Assembly (NCBI GenBank): GCA_043798715.1
Contig: JAZDOK010000006.1
Location: 1 to 54,931 of the forward strand
Source: JAZDOK01 sp043798715
Lineage (GTDB): Bacteria; Vulcanimicrobiota; JAZDOK01
Direction of reading: 5' to 3'
DNA: 54,931 nt
The translations under genes and the position numbers were made by a program. Positions 47,892 through 54,931 of this stretch are shown here, piece after piece. Position 1 is the first letter of the stretch. Each line of letters begins with the position of its first letter. The notes under the pieces are model-generated. The model worked only from the letters and a program-made list of their open reading frames with translations, did not search any database and was not told the DNA's origin.

Positions 47892-48677
47892 CTATGTCTC
47901 AATATCCTTGCGTGTCCTGCCGGCCACCGCGCCGCCGTCCTGGGCGTCCTTCTTTAACGGATCAAACCCCTGCGAATCCCGGTCCCGATGCAACTTGGTG
48001 GTGGTTGCCTCGGCCAGCATGGTCAGGATCAACTCGATGTCGTTCATGTGGTCGCGCAGGTTTTCCCGTTCCAGGTCTTTCACCTGCTTGTATTCATCCA
48101 CCTTGAGGCCAAAAGCCCCTTGTATGATCTCGTTGGTCAGAATGGCATATTCCAGACTGCTCCGGGCGCCCCGGTTCTGCCATTCGTCGGTCAAGTCCTG
48201 CCTGACCGCGATGCCGCGCAGACGCTTGTCAATCCACTCCTTGGGATAACCCTTCTTTTCGTAGAGTTCCTGCATCCGGGCCATGGCCAGCTCAGGGTTT
48301 TCGATCTCATCGATCCGTTCCTTGCCGACCCGGGCCAGCCAGCGCTTGAGTGGTTCCACCTTTGGCGACGGGATGGACTGAATGATACGGAACATGGTTT
48401 CGGTGTTGGCGCAGTCGGTCGCGTAAAATTTTCCGTCGGCAGACTTCATTTTCAGTTGTCCGATTTTTTCGGACAACTGGTCATACCCTTCGGCAACCAG
48501 CTTCTTTTTCAGGTCGTTCCAGTATTTGCGCGGCCGGTCGCCACCTACCAATACCTCGATGACATCAATGATGGAAAACCACCATTCGCCCCCATGCAGG
48601 GTCTTCCTGATCCGCTTGCCTTCAAAAACGGCCAATTTGGATGTTTCTTCAGAGTTCATGTTGCTGAATTCAAGCAT
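47892..48677 (-). pseudogene. BRO-family (BRO-N/DinD-like) protein with premature stop near the C-terminus
   Basis: A 261-residue BRO-N domain protein, a family found in phages, plasmids and bacterial genomes and often linked to DNA binding. The N-terminus is KLAVFEGKRIRKTLHGGEWW with FSIIDVIEVLVGGDRPRKYW, and the later QSIPSPKVEPLKRWLARVGK and NRGARSSLEYAILTNEI are typical. A TAG at 47892-47894 ends it, but the same frame continues with TGKPVITAENFKQLGAT, the usual family end. The stop therefore probably arose by mutation (CAG or AAG to TAG). The truncated protein may still fold. Confidence 0.82.
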
Positions 48678-48718
48678 CTTGTACGGTTTTCCTGCTCTAA
48701 TTTATAAACGTCAGGGGG

Positions 48719-49852
48719 TCAGATAATTTCCCGGAAAATGCTGTTGGAGAGGAAGAGGCCCTTTCGGGCGAACTTAAGGATCGGCTTTTGATATTCCAAA
48801 AGACCGTCTTCAAGGCCCTTCCTGATGGCCTCCCCGAATCTTTCGAACACGGATACCCCGAAGCGATCCTCGAATTTTTCAACATCCACCCCGGCCGTCA
48901 TCCTGAGGCCCAGCATCAGGGCTTCGGCGGCCAGCTCCCGCTCTCCCATGGTTTCAAGCTCCTCCCGGGGAGGAGAATCCCCTTTAGAGAGGCTCCCGAT
49001 ATAAGTCTGAACATCCGGAGCGTTTCGATAGCGGCTGCCATTTCTAAAAGAGACGGCCCCGGGGCCCAAGCCCAGGTATTCTCCCTGGGTCCAGTAATTG
49101 ATGTTGTGGCGGCACTCGCGGCCCGGAAGGGCAAAGTTTGCGATTTCATAGTGTGAAAAACCATTTTCAGTGAGGGTTTCCATAGTCGCATCGTAGAGGT
49201 CGGCTTCCTCGTCTCCTCCTAAGCCATTGAGGCTCCCTTCAGCAATCAGGCGGGCCAGCGGGACGCTTTCATCCATCTGCAGGAGGTAGCAGGAGAGGTG
49301 CGAGGGCGAAAGCGAGAGAGCCTGAATCAGGCTTTCTTTCCAGCTCTTCCTGCTCTGCCCGGGGATGCCGAAGATGAGATCGAGACCAAAATTATCGAAA
49401 CCAGCTCGACGGGCGGCCTCCGTGGCCTCCAAAATGTCCCGCCTGAGATGGAGGCGGCCCAGGAGGAGGAGTTCCTCATCGCTGAAGGACTGGGCCCCCA
49501 AGCTCAGCCGGTTGATTCCGGCGGCCCGGAAGCCTTTCAGATTTTCAAAATTGACGGTGCCCGGATTGGCCTCCAGGGTTATTTCACAATCGCCGCTCAG
49601 AGAAAAATATTTTGCGGTCTCCTCCAGGATTCGGCCCACCTGCCTGGGCTGAAGCAGGCTCGGCGTCCCCCCGCCAAAATAAATTGTTTCAATTATTTCA
49701 GGCTGACAGCTTTCCGGGAGAATCTTTTGAATCTCCTCCAGAAGCGCCTCCGCATAGGTATCAGCCAGTGTTGAAGAAACGGGGATGGAATAAAAGTCAC
49801 AGTAGGCGCATTTTTTAAGGCAGAATGGAACGTGGATATAGAGCCCGGCCAC
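48719..49852 (-). CDS. hemW: HemW-like radical SAM protein (heme chaperone family)
   Basis: A 377-residue HemW. The cluster motif is CLKKCAYCDFYS (Cys11, 15, 18) and lacks the additional Cys of true HemN. Further matches are YFGGGTPSLL, NPGTVNFENLKGFRAAGINR and LSLGAQSFSDEELLLLGR. HemW proteins bind heme and are thought to act as heme chaperones. It is translated three bases after lepA in the same direction; lepA-hemW is a common pair. An unrelated GGGGGTCAG phrase overlaps its stop. Confidence 0.95.
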   Translation of the reverse strand: MAGLYIHVPFCLKKCAYCDFYSIPVSSTLADTYAEALLEEIQKILPESCQPEIIETIYFGGGTPSLLQPRQVGRILEETAKYFSLSGDCEITLEANPGTVNFENLKGFRAAGINRLSLGAQSFSDEELLLLGRLHLRRDILEATEAARRAGFDNFGLDLIFGIPGQSRKSWKESLIQALSLSPSHLSCYLLQMDESVPLARLIAEGSLNGLGGDEEADLYDATMETLTENGFSHYEIANFALPGRECRHNINYWTQGEYLGLGPGAVSFRNGSRYRNAPDVQTYIGSLSKGDSPPREELETMGERELAAEALMLGLRMTAGVDVEKFEDRFGVSVFERFGEAIRKGLEDGLLEYQKPILKFARKGLFLSNSIFREII

Positions 49853-49855
49853 GGG

Positions 49856-51697
49856 TCAGGTCTTTTTCTCCTCGACGTTGAGAACAGCGATGAAGGTCTC
49901 CTTGGGCACCTCCACCCGCCCGATTATCTTCATCCGTTTCTTGCCCTCTTTCTGCTTCTCCAGGAGCTTCTTTTTCCTGGTGATGTCGCCGCCGTAGCAT
50001 TTGGCCAGAACGTCTTTCCTGCGGGCTTTCAGGCTTTCGCGGGCTATGATGCGGTTTCCGATGGAAGCCTGGATGGCCACATCGAACATCTGGCGGGGAA
50101 TGACGTGCCGCAATTTTTCCACGACCGCCTTGCCGCGGGCGTAGGCTTTGTCTTTATGGGCGATGAAGGAGAGGGCGTCCACCGGATCCCCGTTGAGTAA
50201 AATATCTATCTTCTCCAGCTCCGATTCGCGGTACCCGATGACTTCGTAGTCGAGCGAGGCGTAGCCCTTGGTGCGGGACTTGAGGGTATCAAAAAAATCA
50301 TAGAGGATCTCGGAGAGGGGGAGCTCATAGGTAACGAGAACGCGGGTGGGGGAAAGATGCTCTATATTTTTAAATGTGCCGCGCCTGTCCTGGCACAGCT
50401 CCATTATGCTCCCGATGAATCCTTCTGGGAGCATCATGGAGGCCTTGACGTATGGTTCATGGACCTGCTCGATGTTGGTGGGATCGGGCCAGACGGCGGG
50501 ATTTTCCACCTCCAGCATCTCCCCGTTCGTCAGGTGAATCTGGTAGACGACGCTGGGGGCGGAGGAGATGAGGTTCAAGCCGAATTCCCGCTCGAGGCGC
50601 TCCTTGAAGATATCCATGTGGAGGAGACCCAGGAAACCGCACCTGAAGCCGAATCCCAGCGCAACGGAGGTCTCGGGTTCAAAGGAGAAGGAGGAGTCGT
50701 TGAGGTTGAGCTTATCCAGTGCGTCTCTCAGCTTTTCAAATTCTTCGCTGTTTATGGGGTAGAGGCCGCTGAAGACGACGGGTTTCACGCGCCGGTAGCC
50801 GGGAAGGGGGTGCTCAGCCGGGTCGGACGCCAGAGTTATGGTATCGCCCACCATCGTATCCCGGACATTCTTGACTCCGGCCGCCAGGTACCCCACTTCG
50901 CCCACCGAAAGAGATTCCACCGCTTTCATCCGGGGCGAGAAGACTCCGACTTCGGAGACCTCGAATTCTTTTCCGGAGTGCATCATGCGGATGATATCGC
51001 CTTTTTTAACCCTTCCGGCGAAGACTCGGATGTAGGATATGGCCCCGCGGTAGGAATCAAAGACTGAATCGAAGATGAGCGCCTGGAGGGGGTGATCCGG
51101 GTTTCCTCCGGGAGGGGAAATCCGGAGGACCAGGGTTTCCAGAACGTCTTTCACTCCGCTTCCCAGCTTGGCGGAGATGGGGAGAACTTCAGAAGCGGGG
51201 AGGCCCAGGACTCGCTCGATCTCACCGGTGACGGCCTCTACATCGGCACTGGGAAGGTCTATCTTGTTGATGAGCGGGATAATCGTGAGGTTCTGCTCCA
51301 TCGCCAGGTAAACGTTGGCCAGCGTCTGGGCCTCGATTCCCTGGGAAGCGTCCACCACCAGCAGCGCCCCTTCGCAGGCGGCGAGGCTCCGGGAGACCTC
51401 GTAGGTGAAGTCCACGTGGCCGGGGGTGTCTATCAGGTTCAAGGTGTAGCGCTTCCCGTCGCCGGCGGAATACTCCAGCCGCACAGCCTGGAGCTTGATC
51501 GTGATGCCCCGCTCCCGCTCCAGGTCCATCGTGTCCAGGTATTGCTCACGCATATCCCGTATTGAGACCGCGCCCGTCATCTCCAGAATGCGGTCGGCCA
51601 AAGTAGACTTCCCGTGGTCAATATGGGCGATGATACAGAAATTTCTGATCCGGCCCTGTGTTTCAGATATGCTTTCGCGTTCGTTCAGGTCTGCCAT
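49856..51697 (-). CDS. lepA: Elongation factor 4 (LepA)
   Basis: A 613-residue translational GTPase. G1 is AHIDHGKST, G3 is DTPGHVDF, G4 is NKID, and the LepA-specific C-terminal domain is present (GYRESELEKIDILLNGDPVD, then GKAVVEKLRHVIPRQMFDVA). LepA influences ribosome assembly and initiation and back-translocates stalled ribosomes in vitro. Its length is usual. It leads directly into hemW. The intergenic region upstream holds a palindromic repeat. Confidence 0.97.
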   Translation of the reverse strand: MADLNERESISETQGRIRNFCIIAHIDHGKSTLADRILEMTGAVSIRDMREQYLDTMDLERERGITIKLQAVRLEYSAGDGKRYTLNLIDTPGHVDFTYEVSRSLAACEGALLVVDASQGIEAQTLANVYLAMEQNLTIIPLINKIDLPSADVEAVTGEIERVLGLPASEVLPISAKLGSGVKDVLETLVLRISPPGGNPDHPLQALIFDSVFDSYRGAISYIRVFAGRVKKGDIIRMMHSGKEFEVSEVGVFSPRMKAVESLSVGEVGYLAAGVKNVRDTMVGDTITLASDPAEHPLPGYRRVKPVVFSGLYPINSEEFEKLRDALDKLNLNDSSFSFEPETSVALGFGFRCGFLGLLHMDIFKERLEREFGLNLISSAPSVVYQIHLTNGEMLEVENPAVWPDPTNIEQVHEPYVKASMMLPEGFIGSIMELCQDRRGTFKNIEHLSPTRVLVTYELPLSEILYDFFDTLKSRTKGYASLDYEVIGYRESELEKIDILLNGDPVDALSFIAHKDKAYARGKAVVEKLRHVIPRQMFDVAIQASIGNRIIARESLKARRKDVLAKCYGGDITRKKKLLEKQKEGKKRMKIIGRVEVPKETFIAVLNVEEKKT

Positions 51698-51752
51698 AGC
51701 TTGTGCAGTATAGCAGAATCAGCCCCGGAAGGCAAGATTTGAACCGGGGTAG

Positions 51753-51772
51753 GGGCGACGCATGCGTCGCCC
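51753..51772. repeat. 20-bp palindromic repeat GGGCGACGCA/TGCGTCGCCC
   Basis: A perfect palindrome flanked by GTAGG and TTAC. It sits between lepA and the FKBP gene. The frame GTAGGGGCG...CGCCC(C/T)TAC is shared with the repeat at 47810, so they belong to one intergenic palindrome family with variable cores. Confidence 0.85.
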
Positions 51773-51804
51773 TTACGGATATTGGCGCCGGTCGCCAGGA
51801 GCTG

Positions 51805-52422
51805 TTATTTTATTCCCAGCAGTTCTATTTCGAAGACGAGGGTGGAATTTGGGGGAATGGCTCCGCCCGCGCCCTGTGGACCATAGCCGAGGTTGGGGGG
51901 AATGATGAGCTTTCTCTTTCCGCCGACTTTCATGGTGGAGATGCCCTCGTCCCAGCCCTTGATGACACGGCCCGCGCCCAGCGTGAACTCAAAGGGTTTG
52001 CCCTCATCCACGCTGCTGTCGAATTTCCTGCCGCCTAAAAGCCAGCCGGTGTAGTGAACGCGAACGATATCTCCCTGCTCCGGGAATGCCCCGTGACCGA
52101 CAACGGTATCCACGTATTTAAGACCGGAGGCGGTGGTGACTTCTTTGCCGGTAGTCTGCTTTGTTTCAGAAGGATTCATTTCCTTCGTCCGGGTCTGCCC
52201 TTGTTCCGTGTTTTCCATGATCTTGTTTGTCTGCTCGGCTGTCTCGCCCGAAGTGGCTGCGATCTTTTTCGCTGTTGATATGCCCCTGGTCATGGGATTA
52301 GCTTCCGGGCCCGGAGCCGCCTGATCGGTTGGCGGCACCGCCGAAGTCTGTGACTTGTTGCAGCCCACGACAAAGAGGACCAGGCCGAGGAGGAGAACGA
52401 TTTTTAAAGCTGTTTTCATCAT
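51805..52422 (-). CDS. FKBP-type peptidyl-prolyl isomerase lipoprotein
   Basis: A 205-residue lipoprotein. The signal segment MMKTALKIVLLLGLVLFVVG ends at lipobox Cys21. A Pro/Thr/Gln-rich linker follows, and the C-terminal 110 residues form an FKBP domain: GLKYVDTVVGHGAFPEQGDI, VHYTGWLLGGRKFDSSVDEG, FTLGAGRVIKGWDEGISTM and YGPQGAGGAIPPNSTLVFEI. Such proteins assist folding outside the cytoplasm. The N-terminal linker lacks the dimerisation helices of FkpA, so it is FKBP-lipoprotein rather than strict FkpA. It diverges from the acyl-CoA dehydrogenase gene. Confidence 0.94.
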   Translation of the reverse strand: MMKTALKIVLLLGLVLFVVGCNKSQTSAVPPTDQAAPGPEANPMTRGISTAKKIAATSGETAEQTNKIMENTEQGQTRTKEMNPSETKQTTGKEVTTASGLKYVDTVVGHGAFPEQGDIVRVHYTGWLLGGRKFDSSVDEGKPFEFTLGAGRVIKGWDEGISTMKVGGKRKLIIPPNLGYGPQGAGGAIPPNSTLVFEIELLGIK

Positions 52423-52576
52423 GAATCACCCTTCCCGAATTTTTACCTTGGCGGCAATTTTTCGGCCGCGCAGTTTTCGCCAATGGTTTCGCCGCTGCGT
52501 CAACCTCCTCCTCCAAGGAGGAACTTGAGGAGTTTAACAGGAATAATTCCGGACGAAGTTTGAGAGGAGTGAAAAA

Positions 52577-53746
52577 GTGAATTATTTTCTCACCGAAAAC
52601 CAGTTGATGATCCGCGATCTGGCCAGGGAGATTACCCTTGAGCAGGTCATTCCCAGGGCCGCCGAGCTGGATGAAAAAGAGGAGTTCCCGACGGCCATCC
52701 TCGATATCCTGGCCAAAAGCGGCTTCATGGGGCTCTACATCCCGGAGGCCTACGGCGGCCTGGCAGGCAGCATGGGAGGCGGCTGTCTGGCGCTTTGCAT
52801 CGCCACAGAGGAACTCTCCCGGGGCTGCGGGGGTACGGCGGTAAGCTACGCGGCCAACGCGCTCGGCTCTTTCCCGATCCTCCTTTTCGGGACCGAGGAA
52901 CAGAAGAAGAAATACATTCCGGACATCGCCTCAGGGAAACACCTGGCCGCCTTCGGCCTGACGGAGGCCAACGCCGGGAGCGACGCCCAGGGGATAGAGA
53001 CGACCGCCCGGAAGGACGGCGATTACTACATCTTAAACGGGACCAAGCAGTGGATAACGAACGCGGGGGAGGCCGATGTTTACTCGGTCATAGCCATGAC
53101 GGACAAGAAGAAGGGCGGGCGCGGAGCCACCGCCTTCATCGTGGAGAAGGGAACGCCCGGCTTCGACTTCGGCAAGAAGGAGAAGAAGATGGGCATTCGC
53201 TGTTCCACCACCCGGGGGCTCATCTTTGAGGACGTAAAAGTGCACAAAGATCAGATCCTGGGAAAGGAGGGACTGGGCTTTATCGTGACCATGAAGACAC
53301 TGGATAACGCGCGACCGGGAGTGGCAGCCCAGGCGGTCGGGATGGCCCAGGCGGCCCTTGATCACGCCGTGAAATATTCGCGGGAGCGGCGGCAGTTCGG
53401 ACAGCCCATCTGCTCGTTTCAGGCCATACAGCACATGATGGCCGACATGGCCACCCAGATCGAGGCTGCGCGGGCCATAGTCTATGCCACCGCCCGGATG
53501 ATCGACGCGGGCGTCAAGGATTTCTCGCGCGAATCGGCCATGTGCAAGCTCTTTGCCACCGACGCCTGCATGAAGGTGACCACGGATGCCCTCCAGATCT
53601 TCGGCGGCTACGGCTACATGCGTGAATACCCGATGGAAAAGCTGATGCGGGACGCCAAGATTACGCAGATCTACGAGGGAACAAACCAGATTCAGCGCAA
53701 CGTCATCGCCCTCGACCTCATCAAGGAGGCCGCGAAGAGGAAATAA
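52577..53746 (+). CDS. Acyl-CoA dehydrogenase
   Basis: A 389-residue FAD enzyme of the acyl-CoA dehydrogenase family, oxidising acyl-CoA to trans-2-enoyl-CoA. Signatures are AFGLTEANAGSDAQGIETTA, KQWITNAGEADVYSV, QFGQPICSFQAIQHMMADMA, ALQIFGGYGYMREYP and the catalytic region KITQIYEGTNQIQRNVIA with its Glu. The electron acceptor (ETF) is not in the window. It may serve branched-chain or short-chain acyl-CoA breakdown; the chain length is not determined. The BMP gene follows after five bases. Confidence 0.96.
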   Translation: MNYFLTENQLMIRDLAREITLEQVIPRAAELDEKEEFPTAILDILAKSGFMGLYIPEAYGGLAGSMGGGCLALCIATEELSRGCGGTAVSYAANALGSFPILLFGTEEQKKKYIPDIASGKHLAAFGLTEANAGSDAQGIETTARKDGDYYILNGTKQWITNAGEADVYSVIAMTDKKKGGRGATAFIVEKGTPGFDFGKKEKKMGIRCSTTRGLIFEDVKVHKDQILGKEGLGFIVTMKTLDNARPGVAAQAVGMAQAALDHAVKYSRERRQFGQPICSFQAIQHMMADMATQIEAARAIVYATARMIDAGVKDFSRESAMCKLFATDACMKVTTDALQIFGGYGYMREYPMEKLMRDAKITQIYEGTNQIQRNVIALDLIKEAAKRK

Positions 53747-53751
53747 GAAGG

Positions 53752-54780
53752 ATGAAGGATGAAGGCGGAGTAAACAAGGGAATAACCTCACTGCTTTTGT
53801 TTCTTCTCCTGGTGGCCGCTTTAACCGGCTGCCGCCAGAAAGAAGCACTTACTCTCAGGGCGGAAACAGGTTTCCTCAAAGTGGCGGCCATCTTTGCGAC
53901 GCCGGTCGAGGAGCCCTGGGACAACGTGATCTACCAGGCCCTCAAGGCAGCGGAAGCGAAAAATAAAATCAGCCTCGACATGGCCGAAAATACCGGTTAT
54001 CCGGATTTTGAGCGCATCCTCCGCGAATACTCCGGGCGCGGATATGACGTCATTTTCGGCGACGCCTTCGGATCGGAGGCCGTCGTGCGCCGGGTGGCCG
54101 GGGAATTTCCGAACGTCCACTACGTCTTCGGCTCGGGGCTGGCTCCGCAACTCCCCAACCTGGCCGTCTTCGATGACTGGATCCACGAGCCCGCCTATCT
54201 GTGCGGGCTGATCGCCGGAAAGCTCACCAGGACCAACGAGATCGGCGTGGTCGGCGGGCATCCGGTCCCCGAGGTCAACCGCATCATAAACGCCTATATG
54301 GCCGGAGCCCGCGAGGTCAACCCGAAGGTCAAGATCCGCCTCACCTTTATAAACAGCTGGTTTGACCCCCATAAGGCCAAGGAGGCCGCCCTGGCCCAGA
54401 TAGAGAACGGAGTGGACCTGATCTACGCCGAGCGCTTCGGGGTCATCGAGGCCGCCCGGGAAAAAAGCATTTTAGCCTTCGGAAATCTCACCGATCAGAA
54501 CAAGCTGGCTCCAGCCACGGTTCTCACCGGCCCGGTATGGGACATGAAGCCCCTGGTCTTTCATATCCTGAAGCTGGTCAAGGACAAAAAATTCACGGCC
54601 ATGGATTTCCGCGAGTGGACCATGATGGCCCGGGGCGGCGCCTCGCTGGCTCCATTCCACGGCCTCAAAAAAAAGATGCCCCCGGATCTCGTGAAACTCG
54701 TCTCCGGAAAGACTGCGGACATCAAGGCCGGGCGCTTCCGCGTGGTGATAAATGAGGCGGTCCCGGTCGGCGACCGGTAG
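53752..54780 (+). CDS. BMP-family substrate-binding lipoprotein of an ABC importer
   Basis: A 342-residue protein of the basic membrane protein (BMP/PnrA-like) family that binds nucleosides or similar ligands. The hydrophobic segment ITSLLLFLLLVAALTGC ends in a lipobox Cys. The mature part shows AAIFATPVEEPWDNVIYQAL, GDAFGSEAVVRRVAGEFPNV and GVVGGHPVPEVNRIINAYMA, typical periplasmic-binding-protein blocks. The ATP-binding subunit gene begins directly after its stop, so it is an uptake operon. It follows the dehydrogenase gene after five bases and may be co-transcribed with it. Confidence 0.92.
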   Translation: MKDEGGVNKGITSLLLFLLLVAALTGCRQKEALTLRAETGFLKVAAIFATPVEEPWDNVIYQALKAAEAKNKISLDMAENTGYPDFERILREYSGRGYDVIFGDAFGSEAVVRRVAGEFPNVHYVFGSGLAPQLPNLAVFDDWIHEPAYLCGLIAGKLTRTNEIGVVGGHPVPEVNRIINAYMAGAREVNPKVKIRLTFINSWFDPHKAKEAALAQIENGVDLIYAERFGVIEAAREKSILAFGNLTDQNKLAPATVLTGPVWDMKPLVFHILKLVKDKKFTAMDFREWTMMARGGASLAPFHGLKKKMPPDLVKLVSGKTADIKAGRFRVVINEAVPVGDR

Positions 54781-54931
54781 ATGGACCTCTCCAACTCGGC
54801 AGAAAAAGCCGTCTTCATGCAGGGCATCCGCAAAAGATTTGTGGATGTCGTTGCTCTCGATGGAGTTGACTTTGAGCTGAAAAGCGGGGAGATCTGCGCC
54901 CTGCTCGGGGAAAACGGCGCCGGCAAGACGA
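54781..54931 (+). CDS. ABC transporter ATP-binding protein (partial, runs off window)
   Basis: The frame starts at ATG 54781 right after the BMP gene stop and continues to the window end (50 codons). It shows FMQGIRKRFVDVVALDGVDF, then a Gly-rich turn and the Walker A motif GENGAGKT. This is the start of the ATPase of a nucleoside-type BMP ABC importer (YufO/RbsA-like, often with two fused ATPase domains). The remainder is not visible. Confidence 0.9.
   Translation, partial: MDLSNSAEKAVFMQGIRKRFVDVVALDGVDFELKSGEICALLGENGAGKT

Overview
The window is bacterial chromosome, about 55 kb, dense with genes and fairly GC-rich. It suggests a Gram-negative-type anaerobe from a poorly sampled or uncultured lineage. 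The evidence is several lipoproteins with lipoboxes, a PilT-type pilus retraction ATPase, a complete ferredoxin-dependent 2-oxoacid oxidoreductase (KorDABC), at least four radical SAM enzymes, tRNA-dependent amidation (GatC, GatA), and one protein I know of no standard counterpart for, a beta-CASP nuclease fused to transketolase. I cannot fix the phylum from the sequence. No rRNA, tRNA or CRISPR array was seen.

Layout. 1-2.6 kb: a large lipoprotein with a caspase/gingipain-like His and Cys pair. 2.7-3.6 kb: a small VapBC-like toxin-antitoxin module lying between two copies of the gatA 3' end. 3.6-20.5 kb, all leftward: aroB-aroQ, a secreted protein, truB, amrS, a two-component pair, a sigma-70-family factor, a B12-type radical SAM enzyme, tag, a small protein, a DUF512 radical SAM enzyme, der, plsY, pilT, a hypothetical, gatC and gatA. 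20.5-27.0 kb: an accessory island that separates aroB-aroQ from aroK-aroC. 27.0-28.7 kb: aroC-aroK, leftward. 28.8-45.1 kb, rightward: a multi-FHA protein, the MBL-transketolase fusion, an FmdB-type zinc ribbon, HU, an acetyltransferase, a P-loop protein with korDABC, a phosphoesterase, a MoxR ATPase, gltX, a CDF transporter and recJ. 45.1-48.7 kb: a second accessory patch with MazEF-like and Phd/RelE-like modules, palindromic repeats, a HEAT-like protein and a BRO-family gene with an early stop. 48.7-54.9 kb: hemW-lepA, an FKBP lipoprotein, an acyl-CoA dehydrogenase, and the start of a BMP-type ABC uptake operon cut off by the window end.

The most interesting region is 20.77-24.03 kb. Three leftward genes encode a HEPN protein (Arg211-x4-His216), a small TIR protein with a C-terminal membrane helix, and a second, longer TIR protein. 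They form a compact cassette, AT-richer than its surroundings, flanked by two same-orientation copies of a REP-like repeat. I see no CD-NTase, SIR2/SLOG ThsA, Argonaute, STAND ATPase or caspase in it. This is a candidate HEPN-TIR-TIR abortive-infection system that does not match a defence system I can name.

How the genes fit together. The shikimate genes (aroC, aroK, aroB, aroQ) look like one ancestral operon later split by the island. GatC/GatA and GltX fit the indirect Glu-tRNA(Gln)/Asp-tRNA(Asn) route, with gatB outside the window. KorDABC implies low-potential ferredoxin metabolism. Three complete toxin-antitoxin modules, one orphan antitoxin and one possible antitoxin relic mark the accessory patches.
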